DNA of 64,000 nt from Sphingomonas sp. SCN 67-18 (GTDB lineage: Bacteria > Pseudomonadota > Alphaproteobacteria > Sphingomonadales > Sphingomonadaceae), in contig NZ_MEFG01000013.1 in NCBI RefSeq assembly GCF_001724715.1, forward strand, positions 87,080-151,079, written 5' to 3'. How positions within the stretch are numbered: position 1 is the first letter of the stretch; every line of letters starts with the position of its first letter. A model generated the notes under the pieces. The model had not been told where the DNA came from, did no database searches, and saw nothing but the letters and a program-made list of their open reading frames with translations. A program made the position numbers and the translations under genes. Shown here one piece after another: positions 8,572 to 18,066 of the stretch.

Positions 8572-10533
8572 CTAGGCCGTCATCCGTGCCGTGCGGCGAT
8601 AGAGCCAGGCGGTCAGCGCAATGAAGGCCAGCGTGCCGCCGATCAGCGCGACGGCGTGGAAACCGTCGCCGACCAGCGCAAGCGGCGAATCGTTGCCGGA
8701 TCCCACGACCAGCGCGGCCAACGCCACGCCGAACAGGCTTTCACCGACGATCAGCCCGGTCGCCAGCAGCACGCCCATCCGCTTGGCGGTTTCGGGGTCG
8801 GCGCTGCTGCGCTCCATGCGGCGGTCGTAAAGCCAGCCGAGCACCGCGCCGATGACGACCGCGAAGGTGGTGCCCATCGGCAGGTAGATGCCGATGCCCA
8901 CGCCCAGTGGCGGCAGGCGCAGCTTGCCCGCGCGGCCCAGCAGTTCGTCGATGACGATCATCGCCACCCCCACCGCTGCGCCGATGCCGATCAGGTGCCA
9001 GTCCAGATCGCCGCCCAGCACGCCCTTGGCGAGCGCGGAGATGAGCGCCGCCTGCGGGGCGGGCAGCGCGTTCGGCCCGGCGCCGGGTGCGCCCGCAAAG
9101 CCATAGGCCTGGCTGAGCAGCTCGAGGACCGGCGGGATCACCAGCGATCCGAAGATCACGCCGAACACCAGCGCCAGCTGTTGCCGCCATGGCGTCGCGC
9201 CGACCAGCTGGCCGGTCTTCAGGTCCTGCAGATTATCGTTCGAGATGGTGGCGATGCCGAAGACGATGGCGGTCGCGAACAGCGCATAGGCGACCAGCGG
9301 GGCGGAGGCTTCAGCACCCACCAACGGCAGGATGCCGCCTGCCAGCAGCAGCGACGCCGCGATGATGGCAAGGATACCGACACCGGACACAGGGCTGTTC
9401 GACGCGCCGATAAGGCCCGCCATATAGCCGCATACAGCCGCGATCACTGCGCCGATCACCAGCACGAACAGCAGCGTACCCGCCACCAGCGGCACGGCGA
9501 CCGGCTCAAGCGGCCCGCCACTGATGAAGCTGGCGAGCAGCAGCGCAATGGGCACCAGCGTGGCCAGCGTCACCAGCCCGACGATGCCGATCGGCATGTC
9601 GCGCTCGGTGAGCGGCAGCCCGGCGCCATTGCCTTGCCGGCGCGCGCGCGATGCGGCGATGGCGGATGCGATGCCGCTGAGGATGGGGCGCATGATCCGC
9701 ACCAGCGTCCAGATGGCGGCGACGCCGATCACGCCCGCGCCGATGAAGCGCACCTGCTTGCTCCACACGAAAAGCGCGAAAGCTTCCGCCGGGTCCGCGC
9801 TGGGCGTCAGCGCCGTCAGCACCGGGGTGAAGATGCCCCAGCCCAGCACCAGCCCGGTCAGCATCGCCATGCCCACCGATATGCCGACCAGATGCCCCGC
9901 GCCGATCAGCGCGAAGGAAAGGCCGCCGGCTATGCCGGTCGCCGATGCGCCGATGCGGAAAAAGGCGGATGCCTCCGCCAGCGCCAGCTTCATGCCGATC
10001 GCCAGCGAGAAGCCGGCGGAGGCGAGCGCGCCCATGACGATAACCTTCAGGCCGCGCCCGCTTTCGGCCGCGCCCTCGCGCGAGGCTGCGCCGACGCGCA
10101 GCACCTCCGCCGCGGCGACGCCTTCAGGATAGGGCAGCGGCGAATCCGTCACCAGCGCGCGGCGCAGCGGGATGCTGAACATCACGCCCAAAATGCCGCC
10201 CAGCGCGCAGACCAGCGCGGTCGTCCAGAAAGGAAAGCCCTGCCACCAGCCGACGATGACGAGGCCGGGCAAGACGAAAATGATCGCCGCCAGCGTGCCC
10301 GCCGCCGACGCCACCGTCTGGACGATATTATTCTCCAGGATGTTCGAGGTGGCGAACATGCGCAGCACCGCCATGGAGATGACCGCTGCCGGGATCGAGG
10401 TGGCGAAGGTCAGCCCCACCTTCAGCCCCAGATAGACGTTGGCGGCGGTGAACATCAGCGTGATCAGCCCGCCGAGGATGATGCCGCGGATGGTGAGTTC
10501 GGGCAGGTCGATCCCGCTACGTGCGCTGCTCAT
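8572..10533 (-). CDS. OPT family oligopeptide/metal-chelate transporter
   Basis: 653-residue inner-membrane protein with about 14-16 hydrophobic segments spread over its whole length. The start (LPELTIRGIILGGLITLMFTAANVYLGLKVGLTF) and the internal GLIGASNSPVSGVGILA (near residue 380) are typical of bacterial OPT transporters, which move small peptides or metal-chelate complexes. The substrate cannot be predicted. It overlaps the upstream gene by 4 nt (ATGA) and is the last gene of a three-gene minus-strand run. Confidence 0.88.
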   Translation of the reverse strand: MSSARSGIDLPELTIRGIILGGLITLMFTAANVYLGLKVGLTFATSIPAAVISMAVLRMFATSNILENNIVQTVASAAGTLAAIIFVLPGLVIVGWWQGFPFWTTALVCALGGILGVMFSIPLRRALVTDSPLPYPEGVAAAEVLRVGAASREGAAESGRGLKVIVMGALASAGFSLAIGMKLALAEASAFFRIGASATGIAGGLSFALIGAGHLVGISVGMAMLTGLVLGWGIFTPVLTALTPSADPAEAFALFVWSKQVRFIGAGVIGVAAIWTLVRIMRPILSGIASAIAASRARRQGNGAGLPLTERDMPIGIVGLVTLATLVPIALLLASFISGGPLEPVAVPLVAGTLLFVLVIGAVIAAVCGYMAGLIGASNSPVSGVGILAIIAASLLLAGGILPLVGAEASAPLVAYALFATAIVFGIATISNDNLQDLKTGQLVGATPWRQQLALVFGVIFGSLVIPPVLELLSQAYGFAGAPGAGPNALPAPQAALISALAKGVLGGDLDWHLIGIGAAVGVAMIVIDELLGRAGKLRLPPLGVGIGIYLPMGTTFAVVIGAVLGWLYDRRMERSSADPETAKRMGVLLATGLIVGESLFGVALAALVVGSGNDSPLALVGDGFHAVALIGGTLAFIALTAWLYRRTARMTA

Positions 10534-11186
10534 TGCTTATTGCCCCCCGTTTCGGCGCTGCGCCGGAAAGTGATGTTGCGGTCCCACCGCCGGAATGTCA
10601 GGCCCTCGCCCGCGATCGCCAGCGGCTCGTCGCGGAAATCCGCCTTGCCCAGCCCGTTCGGCTCGAACCGGAACAGCAGCCGCCGCCCCTGCCCCGGCTT
10701 CAGCGCAACCGGCGTCAACGGTACGTCCAGCACCGGGAACACCGGGGCCACCGACGTCGCGGTGCGCGCGGGATCGACGGGCACGCGCCCGTCGTCATCC
10801 GCATCGACATAGGACGGATCAGGCGAATCGGCGTAGGTGACGGCCAGCGTCAGCGACGATCCCTGCAAAATCTCCGGGTCGTCCAGCTCCACATAGAGCG
10901 CGCCGCCGGGCGCTGGCCCGTCCCGCTCCACCACGAAGCGCGGCGCCACCACGGCGGGCCGGGTGGTCAGCAGTAGCCTGTCCTTGTCCACTCGCCACAC
11001 GCCCTCGGCATCTTCGCCCAGCGCGCCATAGATCAGGCCGTAGCGAAAGGTGCCGTCGGCGCGCAGCTCAAGCGCCGTCGCCAGGTCCATCTGGTTGCCG
11101 TCATACATGCCGACCAATGCGGCGGGCGTTTGCGCCATGGCGGGCGCCGCCACGGCAAGGCAGGCTGCGATCGCGGCGAGGCGCAT
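10530..11186 (-). CDS. Secreted protein of unknown function
   Basis: 218 aa with a signal peptide ([19 protein letters not shown], cleavage about residue 19). The mature part begins LVGMYDGNQMDLATALELRADGTFRYGLIYGALGEDAEGVWRVD, which resembles small periplasmic beta-structured domains that sit in front of transport or sensing genes, but I do not recognise a named family. The ATG at 11186 shares one base with the upstream stop (TGATG), and its own stop overlaps the OPT start, so it is embedded in the operon. Function unknown. Confidence 0.72.
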   Translation of the reverse strand: MRLAAIAACLAVAAPAMAQTPAALVGMYDGNQMDLATALELRADGTFRYGLIYGALGEDAEGVWRVDKDRLLLTTRPAVVAPRFVVERDGPAPGGALYVELDDPEILQGSSLTLAVTYADSPDPSYVDADDDGRVPVDPARTATSVAPVFPVLDVPLTPVALKPGQGRRLLFRFEPNGLGKADFRDEPLAIAGEGLTFRRWDRNITFRRSAETGGNKQ

Positions 11187-12805
11187 CAACGGCCCTTGAA
11201 AAGGCCGCCGAGCAGGCCGCGGAGCAACTGGCTGCCCAGCTTGCCCGCCACCTGCCGGCCCACGGAGGAGGCGGCGGAACGCGCGGCGGACTGGATCATC
11301 TTGTCCGCCATGGTCGGCTTGGCCGCCTCGCGGGCCTGGCGCGCGGCTTCGCGTTCGGCCGCGACGCGCTGGCGCTCCTGCTCCTTCGCCACGCGCGCCG
11401 CCTCGCGCTCGGCGGCGATCCTGTCCTTCTCGTCCTGTTTGGCCTGCGACACGTCCAGCTTGTCCTGCTCCGCCTTCGCCTTGGCTTCGGCCGCGGCGGC
11501 CGCCGCCTCTCCGGCCTTGGCGGTGAGCAGTTCATGCGCGGACTCGCGGTTGACGGCATTGTCATATTTGACGCCGACCGGATCGGTCTGGATCAGCACG
11601 CCGCGTTCCACCGGCGTCACCGGGCCGACGCGCGAGCAGGGCGGCTTGATCAGCGTGCGCTCCACCGGCGACGGCGATCCGTCCGCCTGCAGCAGCGAGA
11701 CCAGCGCCTCGCCCACCTTCAGTTCAGTGATCGCGGTGGCGACGTTGACGCCGGGGTTGGCGCGGAACGTTTCGGCCGCCGCCTTGATGGCCTTTTCATC
11801 GCGCGGGGTGAAGGCGCGCAGCGCGTGCTGAACGCGATTGCCCAGCTGGGCCGCGACATCCTCTGGAATGTCGATGGGGTTCTGGGTGATGAAATAGACG
11901 CCGACGCCCTTGGAGCGGATCAGCCGCACCACCTGCTCCACCTTGTCGAGCAGCGCCTTGGGCGCGGAATCGAACAGCAGGTGCGCCTCGTCGAAGAAGA
12001 AGACCAGCTTCGGCTTGTCCGGGTCGCCCACCTCCGGCAGCGTCTCGAACAGTTCGGACAGCAGCCAGAGCAGGAAAGTGGAATAAAGCTTGGGGCTGGC
12101 CATCAGCTTGTCGGCGGCCAGGATGTTCACCTGCCCCCGGCCGCGATCGTCCACCGCCAGGAAATCGGCGATGTCCAGCGCGGGCTCGCCGAAGAAATGG
12201 TCGCCGCCCTGGCTGCGCAATTGCAGCAGCGAGCGCTGGATGGTGCCCACCGTCGCCTTGCTGACATTGCCATATGTCACGGTCAGCTCATCCGCGCGGT
12301 TGGCGCATTCGGCCAGCATGGATTGCAGGTCGTCGAGGTCGAGCAGCAGCAGCCCGTCCTTGTCCGCGACGTGGAAGGCGATGGTCAGCACCCCTTCCTG
12401 CACCTCGTTCAGGTCCATCAGCCGCGCCAGCAGCAACGGCCCCATTTCGGACACGGTGGTGCGGATGGGGTGACCCTGCTCGCCGAACAGATCCCAGAAC
12501 TGCACGGGGTTGTCGGCATAGGCCCAGTCCGCATAGCCGATCTCCGCCGCGCGAGCGGTGAAGGCGTCATGGGTCTTGGCGGTGGGCGATCCGGCCATCG
12601 CCATGCCGGCGACGTCGCCCTTCACGTCGGAAATGAACACCGGCACGCCGACGCGGGAGAAGCTTTCGGCAATGCCTTGCAGCGTCACCGTCTTGCCGGT
12701 GCCGGTGGCGCCCGCGATCAGCCCGTGCCGGTTGGCGCGCTTCAGGTTCAGGACCTGGGGCTGGCCCCCGCCGAGTCCGATGAAAAGCCCGGTTTCGTCA
12801 GCCAC
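11186..12805 (-). CDS. HerA-like/DUF853 P-loop ATPase
   Basis: About 539 aa. The N-terminal ATPase core has Walker A GATGTGKT (near residue 35), Walker [14 protein letters not shown], and the helicase-HerA-type [13 protein letters not shown] sensor region. This combination matches the DUF853 (YjgR-like) family. The last 150 residues are a strongly charged Ala/Glu/Arg-rich stretch predicted to be coiled coil, then a Gly/Leu-rich tail ([10 protein letters not shown]) that could be membrane-interacting. Start choice: GTG at 12803-12805 has GGAGG five bases upstream; a GTG seven codons earlier is possible but lacks an SD. The biological role of DUF853 ATPases is not settled. Confidence 0.85.
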   Translation of the reverse strand: MADETGLFIGLGGGQPQVLNLKRANRHGLIAGATGTGKTVTLQGIAESFSRVGVPVFISDVKGDVAGMAMAGSPTAKTHDAFTARAAEIGYADWAYADNPVQFWDLFGEQGHPIRTTVSEMGPLLLARLMDLNEVQEGVLTIAFHVADKDGLLLLDLDDLQSMLAECANRADELTVTYGNVSKATVGTIQRSLLQLRSQGGDHFFGEPALDIADFLAVDDRGRGQVNILAADKLMASPKLYSTFLLWLLSELFETLPEVGDPDKPKLVFFFDEAHLLFDSAPKALLDKVEQVVRLIRSKGVGVYFITQNPIDIPEDVAAQLGNRVQHALRAFTPRDEKAIKAAAETFRANPGVNVATAITELKVGEALVSLLQADGSPSPVERTLIKPPCSRVGPVTPVERGVLIQTDPVGVKYDNAVNRESAHELLTAKAGEAAAAAAEAKAKAEQDKLDVSQAKQDEKDRIAAEREAARVAKEQERQRVAAEREAARQAREAAKPTMADKMIQSAARSAASSVGRQVAGKLGSQLLRGLLGGLFKGR

Positions 12806-12907
12806 AAAATCCTCCACGCCATCCACACGCCCCCTGTCTAGCGGGTCGCGAAGCCAAGCGGAAGGTGGCGCGGCGGTCGGCTTCCGGGCCAGACCGCCGC
12901 ATGCCGA

Positions 12908-14440
12908 TCAGTTATCGCCCAGCCGGATGCCGATATAGCGGGCCGGGCCGGTTCCGCGCTGGATGAGCAGCAGCACGCTGTTGCGCCCGGCGGCCTTCGC
13001 CTCGGTCACGGCGGCGGTCAGGTCCTGCAGTTTGGCGGCCGGACGGCGGTTGACCGAAACGATCACGTCGCCGCGCCGCAGCGTCTTCTGCGCCGCGTCG
13101 CTGGAGGGATCGACCCCGGTGATGACCAGCCCGGTGGTGCCCGCCGGCACGTTGACGCTGCGGGCAATGGCCGGGGTCAGCGGGATGGCCGCAATGCCCA
13201 GGCTCTCTCGCGCCGCCTGCTCGGTGCTCTGCGTATCCTCCTCGGTGAAGCTGTCGTCACCGCCACCAAGCGACGCCGCCAGCTGCTCCTCGGAGGGCCG
13301 CTCGCCGATGGTGGCGGTCACCGTCATGCGCTTGCCGTCGCGGACCAGCTCGATCGGCACCTTGGAGCCGATGGTCAGGTTCGACACGATGTAGGACAGA
13401 TTCTCGTCCGGCGTCACCGCCCGGCCGTTGACCGTGATGACCACGTCGCCCTGGCGGATGCCCGCGCGCGCCGCCGCCTGGTTGGGCTCCACCGCCGCGA
13501 TCAGCTCGCCGCGATTCTTGGGCAGACCCATCGAATCGGCGATATCCTCGGTAAAGGGCTGGATCTGCACGCCCAGATAGCCGCGCTTCACCGTATCGCC
13601 CTTGCGCAGCGTGTCGACGATGGGCCGGGCCAGTTCCGCGGGAATGGCGAAGCCGATGCCGACATTGCCGCCGCTGGGCGACAGGATGGCGGTGTTGATG
13701 CCGATGACGTTGCCGTTCAGGTCGAACATCGGGCCGCCCGAATTGCCCTGGTTGATGGAGGCGTCCGTCTGGATATAGCGGTCATAGGCGCCGCCGCCGT
13801 TCACGCCGCCGCGATGCACGGCGGACACGATACCGGCCGTCACAGACCCGCCCAGCCCGAAGGGATTGCCGATCGCCACCACCCAGTCGCCCACGCGGGC
13901 GCGGGTGGAATCGCCGAACTTGACGAACGGCAGGTTGGTCGCGTCGATCTTGAGCACCGCCAGGTCGGACGCCACGTCGCGGCCGACCAGCTTGGCCACA
14001 TATTCCTTGCGGTCCGGCATGGTGACGGTGATCGTCTTGACCACCGCGCCGGCGCGGCCGCCGGAAATCACATGATTGTTGGTGACGATGTAGCCGTCCG
14101 GCGAAATGATGAAGCCGGAGCCGAGCGAGGTCGCCTCGCGCGTCACGGGCCGCCCGGAATCTCCACCCGGATTGCCGAACAGGCCGCCAAAGGGCGTGCC
14201 GGCGAAGGGGTTGTTGGTGGCCACTTCCACCCGCTGGGTGGTGGAGATGTTGACGACCGCCGGCTGCAGCTTCGCGGCAAGATCGGCAAAGCTCATCGGC
14301 GCGCCCGCGCGCGGGGCGGCGGAGGCGATCGTGCCGGGCTCGTTCTGGGCAACCTGCGCGCCCACCGGCTGCTGCAAGGTCATCGTCGCAGCGGCGCCGC
14401 CGACCAGAAGCGCCGTGGTAATGGCATAAGCGTAACGCAC
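12908..14440 (-). CDS. degP: DegP/HtrA-type periplasmic serine protease
   Basis: 510 aa. An N-terminal hydrophobic export signal or anchor (residues 5-20) precedes a trypsin-like domain with catalytic H123 (VTNNHVISGG), D159 (ASDLAVLKI) and S234 (QGNSGGPMF). Two PDZ domains follow, about residues 300-385 and 415-505. It degrades or refolds misfolded envelope proteins. The GTG at 14438-14440 is selected because the upstream reading frame runs into the hflC region without a signal peptide, and AGAGGA precedes it. It lies about 100 nt after hflC on the same strand, giving an hflK-hflC-degP quality-control cluster. Confidence 0.93.
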   Translation of the reverse strand: MRYAYAITTALLVGGAAATMTLQQPVGAQVAQNEPGTIASAAPRAGAPMSFADLAAKLQPAVVNISTTQRVEVATNNPFAGTPFGGLFGNPGGDSGRPVTREATSLGSGFIISPDGYIVTNNHVISGGRAGAVVKTITVTMPDRKEYVAKLVGRDVASDLAVLKIDATNLPFVKFGDSTRARVGDWVVAIGNPFGLGGSVTAGIVSAVHRGGVNGGGAYDRYIQTDASINQGNSGGPMFDLNGNVIGINTAILSPSGGNVGIGFAIPAELARPIVDTLRKGDTVKRGYLGVQIQPFTEDIADSMGLPKNRGELIAAVEPNQAAARAGIRQGDVVITVNGRAVTPDENLSYIVSNLTIGSKVPIELVRDGKRMTVTATIGERPSEEQLAASLGGGDDSFTEEDTQSTEQAARESLGIAAIPLTPAIARSVNVPAGTTGLVITGVDPSSDAAQKTLRRGDVIVSVNRRPAAKLQDLTAAVTEAKAAGRNSVLLLIQRGTGPARYIGIRLGDN

Positions 14441-14543
14441 GTTGTGAAATCCTCTCTTCAGAAGGGCGGCAGGTTCTGGCGCGGATCGCGCGCGCCTGTC
14501 ACTATCCTGCTCCGGCTGAACGGCAATTGAATGGCCACGCCCC

Positions 14544-15407
14544 TCATCGCCGTCCCCGGAACTCGCGCAGATAATCGTTATTGGGCGAAAGGACGATCGA
14601 CGCCGATCCGGTGGCGACGCTGCCGTCGGTGCCGAAGGTGTGGCGGTAGGACTGCATGGCCCGGTAGAAATCGTAGAAGTCCGCATCCTTGCCGAAGCTG
14701 GCGGCATAGGTGCGCGCAGCCTCCGCATCGGCATCCGCGCGGATGATCTGCGCCTGCTTGCGGCCCTGCGCGTCGATGGTCAGCGCCTCCTGGTTGCGCG
14801 CGGTGCGCATCCGCTCATAGGCGGATTGCAGCGGCGTGCCTTCGGGCAGGTCGGCCCGCTTGATGCGCACGTCGACGATCTCGGCGCCATATTGGCGGGC
14901 CACGCGGTTCAGGCCCAGCTGGATATTGTCCATCACCTGGTCGCGCTCGGGGCTGAGCAGCGCCGCGAAGGGCCGCTTGCCAAGCTCGTTGCGCAATGCG
15001 GAACCCAGGATGGGGCGCAGCTCGTCCGACACGCGCCGTTCATTGCCGGCGGTGATCACCATGCGGAGCGGATCGACGATCCGGTAACGGGCATAGGCGT
15101 CCACGTTCAGGCGCAGCTGGTCGGTCGAGAGCACCTGCTGGCGCTCCATGTCCACCGCCAGGATGCGCTTGTCGACCCAGACGATATTGTCGATGAACGG
15201 CCAGCGCGCGATCAGCCCGGCGCCGGACCGGCCGAAATCCTCGGTCGGCTTGTAGCGGTTGGCGATGCTGATCGGTTCGCCGAAGCGGAAGATGACCGCC
15301 TGCCGCGTCTCCGGCACGACGGCGAAGGTCGCCGCCAGCACGAACAGCACGGCGATGACGCCGATCAGCAGGGTGACCGGATTGCGGAGCATGTCCGACC
15401 CGTTCAT
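14544..15407 (-). CDS. hflC: FtsH protease modulator HflC
   Basis: 287-residue SPFH/Band-7 protein with one N-terminal transmembrane helix (residues 8-28) and the periplasmic prohibitin-like domain. The segment VVPETRQAVIFRFGEP and the C-terminal SFGKDADFYDFYRAMQSY are typical of HflC. With HflK it forms the large periplasmic cage that surrounds and restrains FtsH. Its ATG overlaps the hflK stop in ATGA, so subunit synthesis is coupled. Confidence 0.94.
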   Translation of the reverse strand: MNGSDMLRNPVTLLIGVIAVLFVLAATFAVVPETRQAVIFRFGEPISIANRYKPTEDFGRSGAGLIARWPFIDNIVWVDKRILAVDMERQQVLSTDQLRLNVDAYARYRIVDPLRMVITAGNERRVSDELRPILGSALRNELGKRPFAALLSPERDQVMDNIQLGLNRVARQYGAEIVDVRIKRADLPEGTPLQSAYERMRTARNQEALTIDAQGRKQAQIIRADADAEAARTYAASFGKDADFYDFYRAMQSYRHTFGTDGSVATGSASIVLSPNNDYLREFRGRR

Positions 15408-16510
15408 TGCCCGGCCTCCGGCTCGGCGGCGGCCTTGGTGCGCTTCTGGATTTCCGGCAGCGCCAGATAGGGCGTCACGCCCGGCGCCTCGACGATCGTC
15501 TTGTCCACCTTGGACAGAACATCCTCCATCGTTTCATAATACATGCGACGGCGGGTCACTTCCGGCGCCAGCCGATATTCCTCGTAAACCTTGTCGAAGG
15601 CGGCGGATTCGCCCTGCGCCTTGGCGGTCAGCTGCTGGGCATAGGCGCGCGCATCGTTCAGATAGCTGAGCGCCTTCTGCTGCGCGGCGGAAACCTGCTT
15701 GAACGCATCGTTCACCGCGCGCGGCGGATCGGCCTGCTTGATGGCGACGCCCTGCACGCGCACGCCGGCGCGGTAATCATTCAATATTTCCTGCATCCGC
15801 TGCGCCACGCGCTGCTCGATGGAGGTCCGGCCGGATCCGATGGCGTCGTTCAGCGTCACGCTGGCGATCACCTCGCGCATCGCGCTTTCGGCGACTTCGC
15901 GGATGGTTTCCTCCGGCTCGGCGAGCTGGAAAAGGAACAACGCCGGATCATTCATGTTCCAGCGCACCGAATAAGCGAGGTCGATGATGTTCTGATCGCC
16001 CGTCAGCATCAGATTTTCCGATTCGGCGGACGTCGAGCCGATGTCGATGGTGCGGATTTCCTCGATATCCAGCTTCTGCACCTGGTCGATCGGCGCGGGC
16101 AGCGTGAAGCCGATGCCGGGGTTGATGGTGCCGGAATATTCGCCCAGCCGGGTGACGACGCCGCGTTCCTGCGGGCCGATGCGGTGGATGCTGGTGAACA
16201 TGACCCACATCAAAACGAAGATGACCGCGCCGTAGATCCACACCGCCTTGCCGGGCCGGCCGGGCATGTTGCCGCCAAAGCGCGCGCGGCCGCGGCGCAG
16301 CAGCTCGTCGAACGCGGCCGGGCCGCCGGGCCGGTTGCCGCGCGGGCGACCGCCTTCGGGGGGCTGGCTCCACGGATTGCGCGGGCCACCGCCCTTGCCG
16401 CCATCGTCCCCGCCGCCACCGCCGCCGCGTCCGCCCCAGGGGCCGCCGCCACCGCCGCTTTCGTTCAACATCGCGCCGAAGGACGCGGGCCACCCCGATT
16501 TCTTGCTCAT
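15404..16510 (-). CDS. hflK: FtsH protease modulator HflK
   Basis: 368 aa. The cytoplasmic N-terminus is a Gly/Pro/Arg-rich low-complexity tract (residues 18-80, with GGGGGPWGG-type runs), followed by a transmembrane helix at about 88-107 and an SPFH domain beginning RIGPQERGVVTRLGEY. Glycine-rich N-termini are usual for HflK but this one is long. AAAGGA precedes the ATG. It heads hflKC, divergent from the mrp/apbC gene across a 74-nt spacer. Confidence 0.94.
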   Translation of the reverse strand: MSKKSGWPASFGAMLNESGGGGGPWGGRGGGGGGDDGGKGGGPRNPWSQPPEGGRPRGNRPGGPAAFDELLRRGRARFGGNMPGRPGKAVWIYGAVIFVLMWVMFTSIHRIGPQERGVVTRLGEYSGTINPGIGFTLPAPIDQVQKLDIEEIRTIDIGSTSAESENLMLTGDQNIIDLAYSVRWNMNDPALFLFQLAEPEETIREVAESAMREVIASVTLNDAIGSGRTSIEQRVAQRMQEILNDYRAGVRVQGVAIKQADPPRAVNDAFKQVSAAQQKALSYLNDARAYAQQLTAKAQGESAAFDKVYEEYRLAPEVTRRRMYYETMEDVLSKVDKTIVEAPGVTPYLALPEIQKRTKAAAEPEAGQ

Positions 16511-16584
16511 CGGTCCTTTATAGGAACGGCCTTTGCGGAAAAACAGGTGTCATCGGCGGCTTTGCTGTCCTATCGGACGCCGGC

Positions 16585-17544
16585 ATGGAACAAAATGAAC
16601 GTTTGAAGGCCGCTATCGCCAAAATCGCCGGTTCCCGCGCCGCCGCGCCCCGCCTGACGGACGGCCGGGCCAGCGTCATCCTCGACGTGACCGGGCTGAA
16701 CGCCCAGACGCGCAGCGCCATGGAAGCCGCGATTCGCGAGGCGCTGCTCGCCCTGCCGGAGGTGAGCGAGGTCCGCGTGGCGATGACCAGCGAAAAGGTG
16801 GATCGCCGGCTGATCGCGGTGGGCAGCGGCAAGGGCGGGGTCGGCAAATCGACGCTGGCCGCCAATCTCGCCATCGCGCTGGCGCGGCTGGGCCGCAAGG
16901 TCGGGCTGGTCGACGCGGATATTTACGGCCCGTCCCAGCCCCGGCTGATGGGCGCGGAGGGCGCCCGCCCCGTCGCCGAAAAGCAGACGCTGATCCCGGT
17001 CGAGACGGCATTCGGCATCCCCATGCTGTCAATGGGCCAACTGGTGAAGCCGGGCCAGGCGATTGCCTGGCGCGGGCCGATGGCGGGCAATGCGCTGGGC
17101 CAGATGATCGACGCCGCATGGGGCGATACGGAGATTTTGATCGTCGATCTGCCGCCCGGCACCGGCGACGTGCAATTGTCGATGATCCAGAAATGGAAAC
17201 CGGCGGGCGCGGTGATCGTCTCCACCCCGCAGGACCTGGCGCTGATCGACGCGACCCGCGCCATCGACCTGTTCAACCAGGCGTCCGTGCCCATTGTCGG
17301 GCTGGTCGAGAACATGGCCGGCTATGCCTGCCCGCATTGCGGCGAAGTGTCCGATCCATTCGGCGTCGGCGGGGCGCAGGCGGCGGCCGCCGCGCTGGGC
17401 GTCGATTTCCTCGGCCGCATCCCGCTGGACGCAGCGATTCGCACCGCGTCGGACGCCGGAAAGCCACCCGCGGCGACCGATGATTTCGTGGCGGAACCGT
17501 TCCGATCCGTGGCGGCCCGTCTGGATGGCTGGCTGGCCCGCTGA
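16585..17544 (+). CDS. apbC: Iron-sulfur cluster carrier ATPase Mrp/ApbC
   Basis: 319-residue P-loop NTPase that loads Fe-S clusters onto client proteins. An N-terminal MIP18/DUF59-like domain (residues 1-70) precedes the deviant Walker A GKGGVGKST (82-90), the switch segment DLPPGTGD (188-195), and the cluster-binding CPHC pair (C249, C252). Length and architecture are normal. The start has no strong SD. Its partners in this window could include aconitase, IlvD, ETF-QO and the RNA methyltransferase, but that is inference from general knowledge. Confidence 0.94.
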   Translation: MEQNERLKAAIAKIAGSRAAAPRLTDGRASVILDVTGLNAQTRSAMEAAIREALLALPEVSEVRVAMTSEKVDRRLIAVGSGKGGVGKSTLAANLAIALARLGRKVGLVDADIYGPSQPRLMGAEGARPVAEKQTLIPVETAFGIPMLSMGQLVKPGQAIAWRGPMAGNALGQMIDAAWGDTEILIVDLPPGTGDVQLSMIQKWKPAGAVIVSTPQDLALIDATRAIDLFNQASVPIVGLVENMAGYACPHCGEVSDPFGVGGAQAAAAALGVDFLGRIPLDAAIRTASDAGKPPAATDDFVAEPFRSVAARLDGWLAR

Positions 17545-17599
17545 GGGGGCTGGGCAAAGCCTTCCGGCTGCGGCAGGGTGGCGGCAGGAGGAGAAAATC

Positions 17600-18031
17600 A
17601 TGCCGCTTGAACGGGATAAAGACATTTCTGACCTGCTAAGGGAAACCCGCACCATCGCCATGGTCGGCGCGTCGGACCGGCCGAACCGGGCAAGCAATGA
17701 GGTGATGGCCTTCCTGCAATCGCGCGGCTACCGCGTCATCCCGGTCAACCCGCAGATCACCGGCGAACATATTCACGGCGAATATGTCTGGCGCTCGCTC
17801 GACCAGATCGGCGAGCCGATCGACATGGTCGACATCTTCCGCAACAGCGCCGCCGCCGGGGATGCGGTGGACGCGGCCATCGCCGTCGGCGCGAAATCGG
17901 TCTGGATGCAGCTGGGCGTTATCAACCCCGCCGCCGCCGAACGCGCCGAGGCCGCCGGGCTGCGCGTGGTGATGAACCGCTGCCCGGCCATCGAGCTGAC
18001 CCGGATGGAAACCAAAAGGCGGCCGGACTGA
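17600..18031 (+). CDS. CoA-binding domain protein (YccU-like)
   Basis: 143-residue single Rossmann-type CoA-binding domain. The motif TIAMVGASDRPNRASNEVM (residues 16-34) is the nucleotide loop of the family; the C-terminus has the conserved VMNRCPAIEL around residue 127. The ATG at 17600 follows a strong AGGAGGAG (17586-17593), which decides the start against a longer in-frame reading through the mrp 3' end. The cellular role of these small proteins is not firmly established. Probably cotranscribed with mrp/apbC. Confidence 0.85.
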   Translation: MPLERDKDISDLLRETRTIAMVGASDRPNRASNEVMAFLQSRGYRVIPVNPQITGEHIHGEYVWRSLDQIGEPIDMVDIFRNSAAAGDAVDAAIAVGAKSVWMQLGVINPAAAERAEAAGLRVVMNRCPAIELTRMETKRRPD

Positions 18032-18066
18032 GCGCCGCGCCGGGCGCGCGGAGGGCCGATCCGGCC

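Noticed and set aside
8509..10812. 767-codon plus-strand frame
   Set aside because: Antisense to the OPT transporter; His/Arg/Gln-rich low-complexity product without domains.
15948..16510. Collagen-like glycine tract in hflK as a repeat protein
   Set aside because: Gly-rich cytoplasmic N-termini are normal for HflK.
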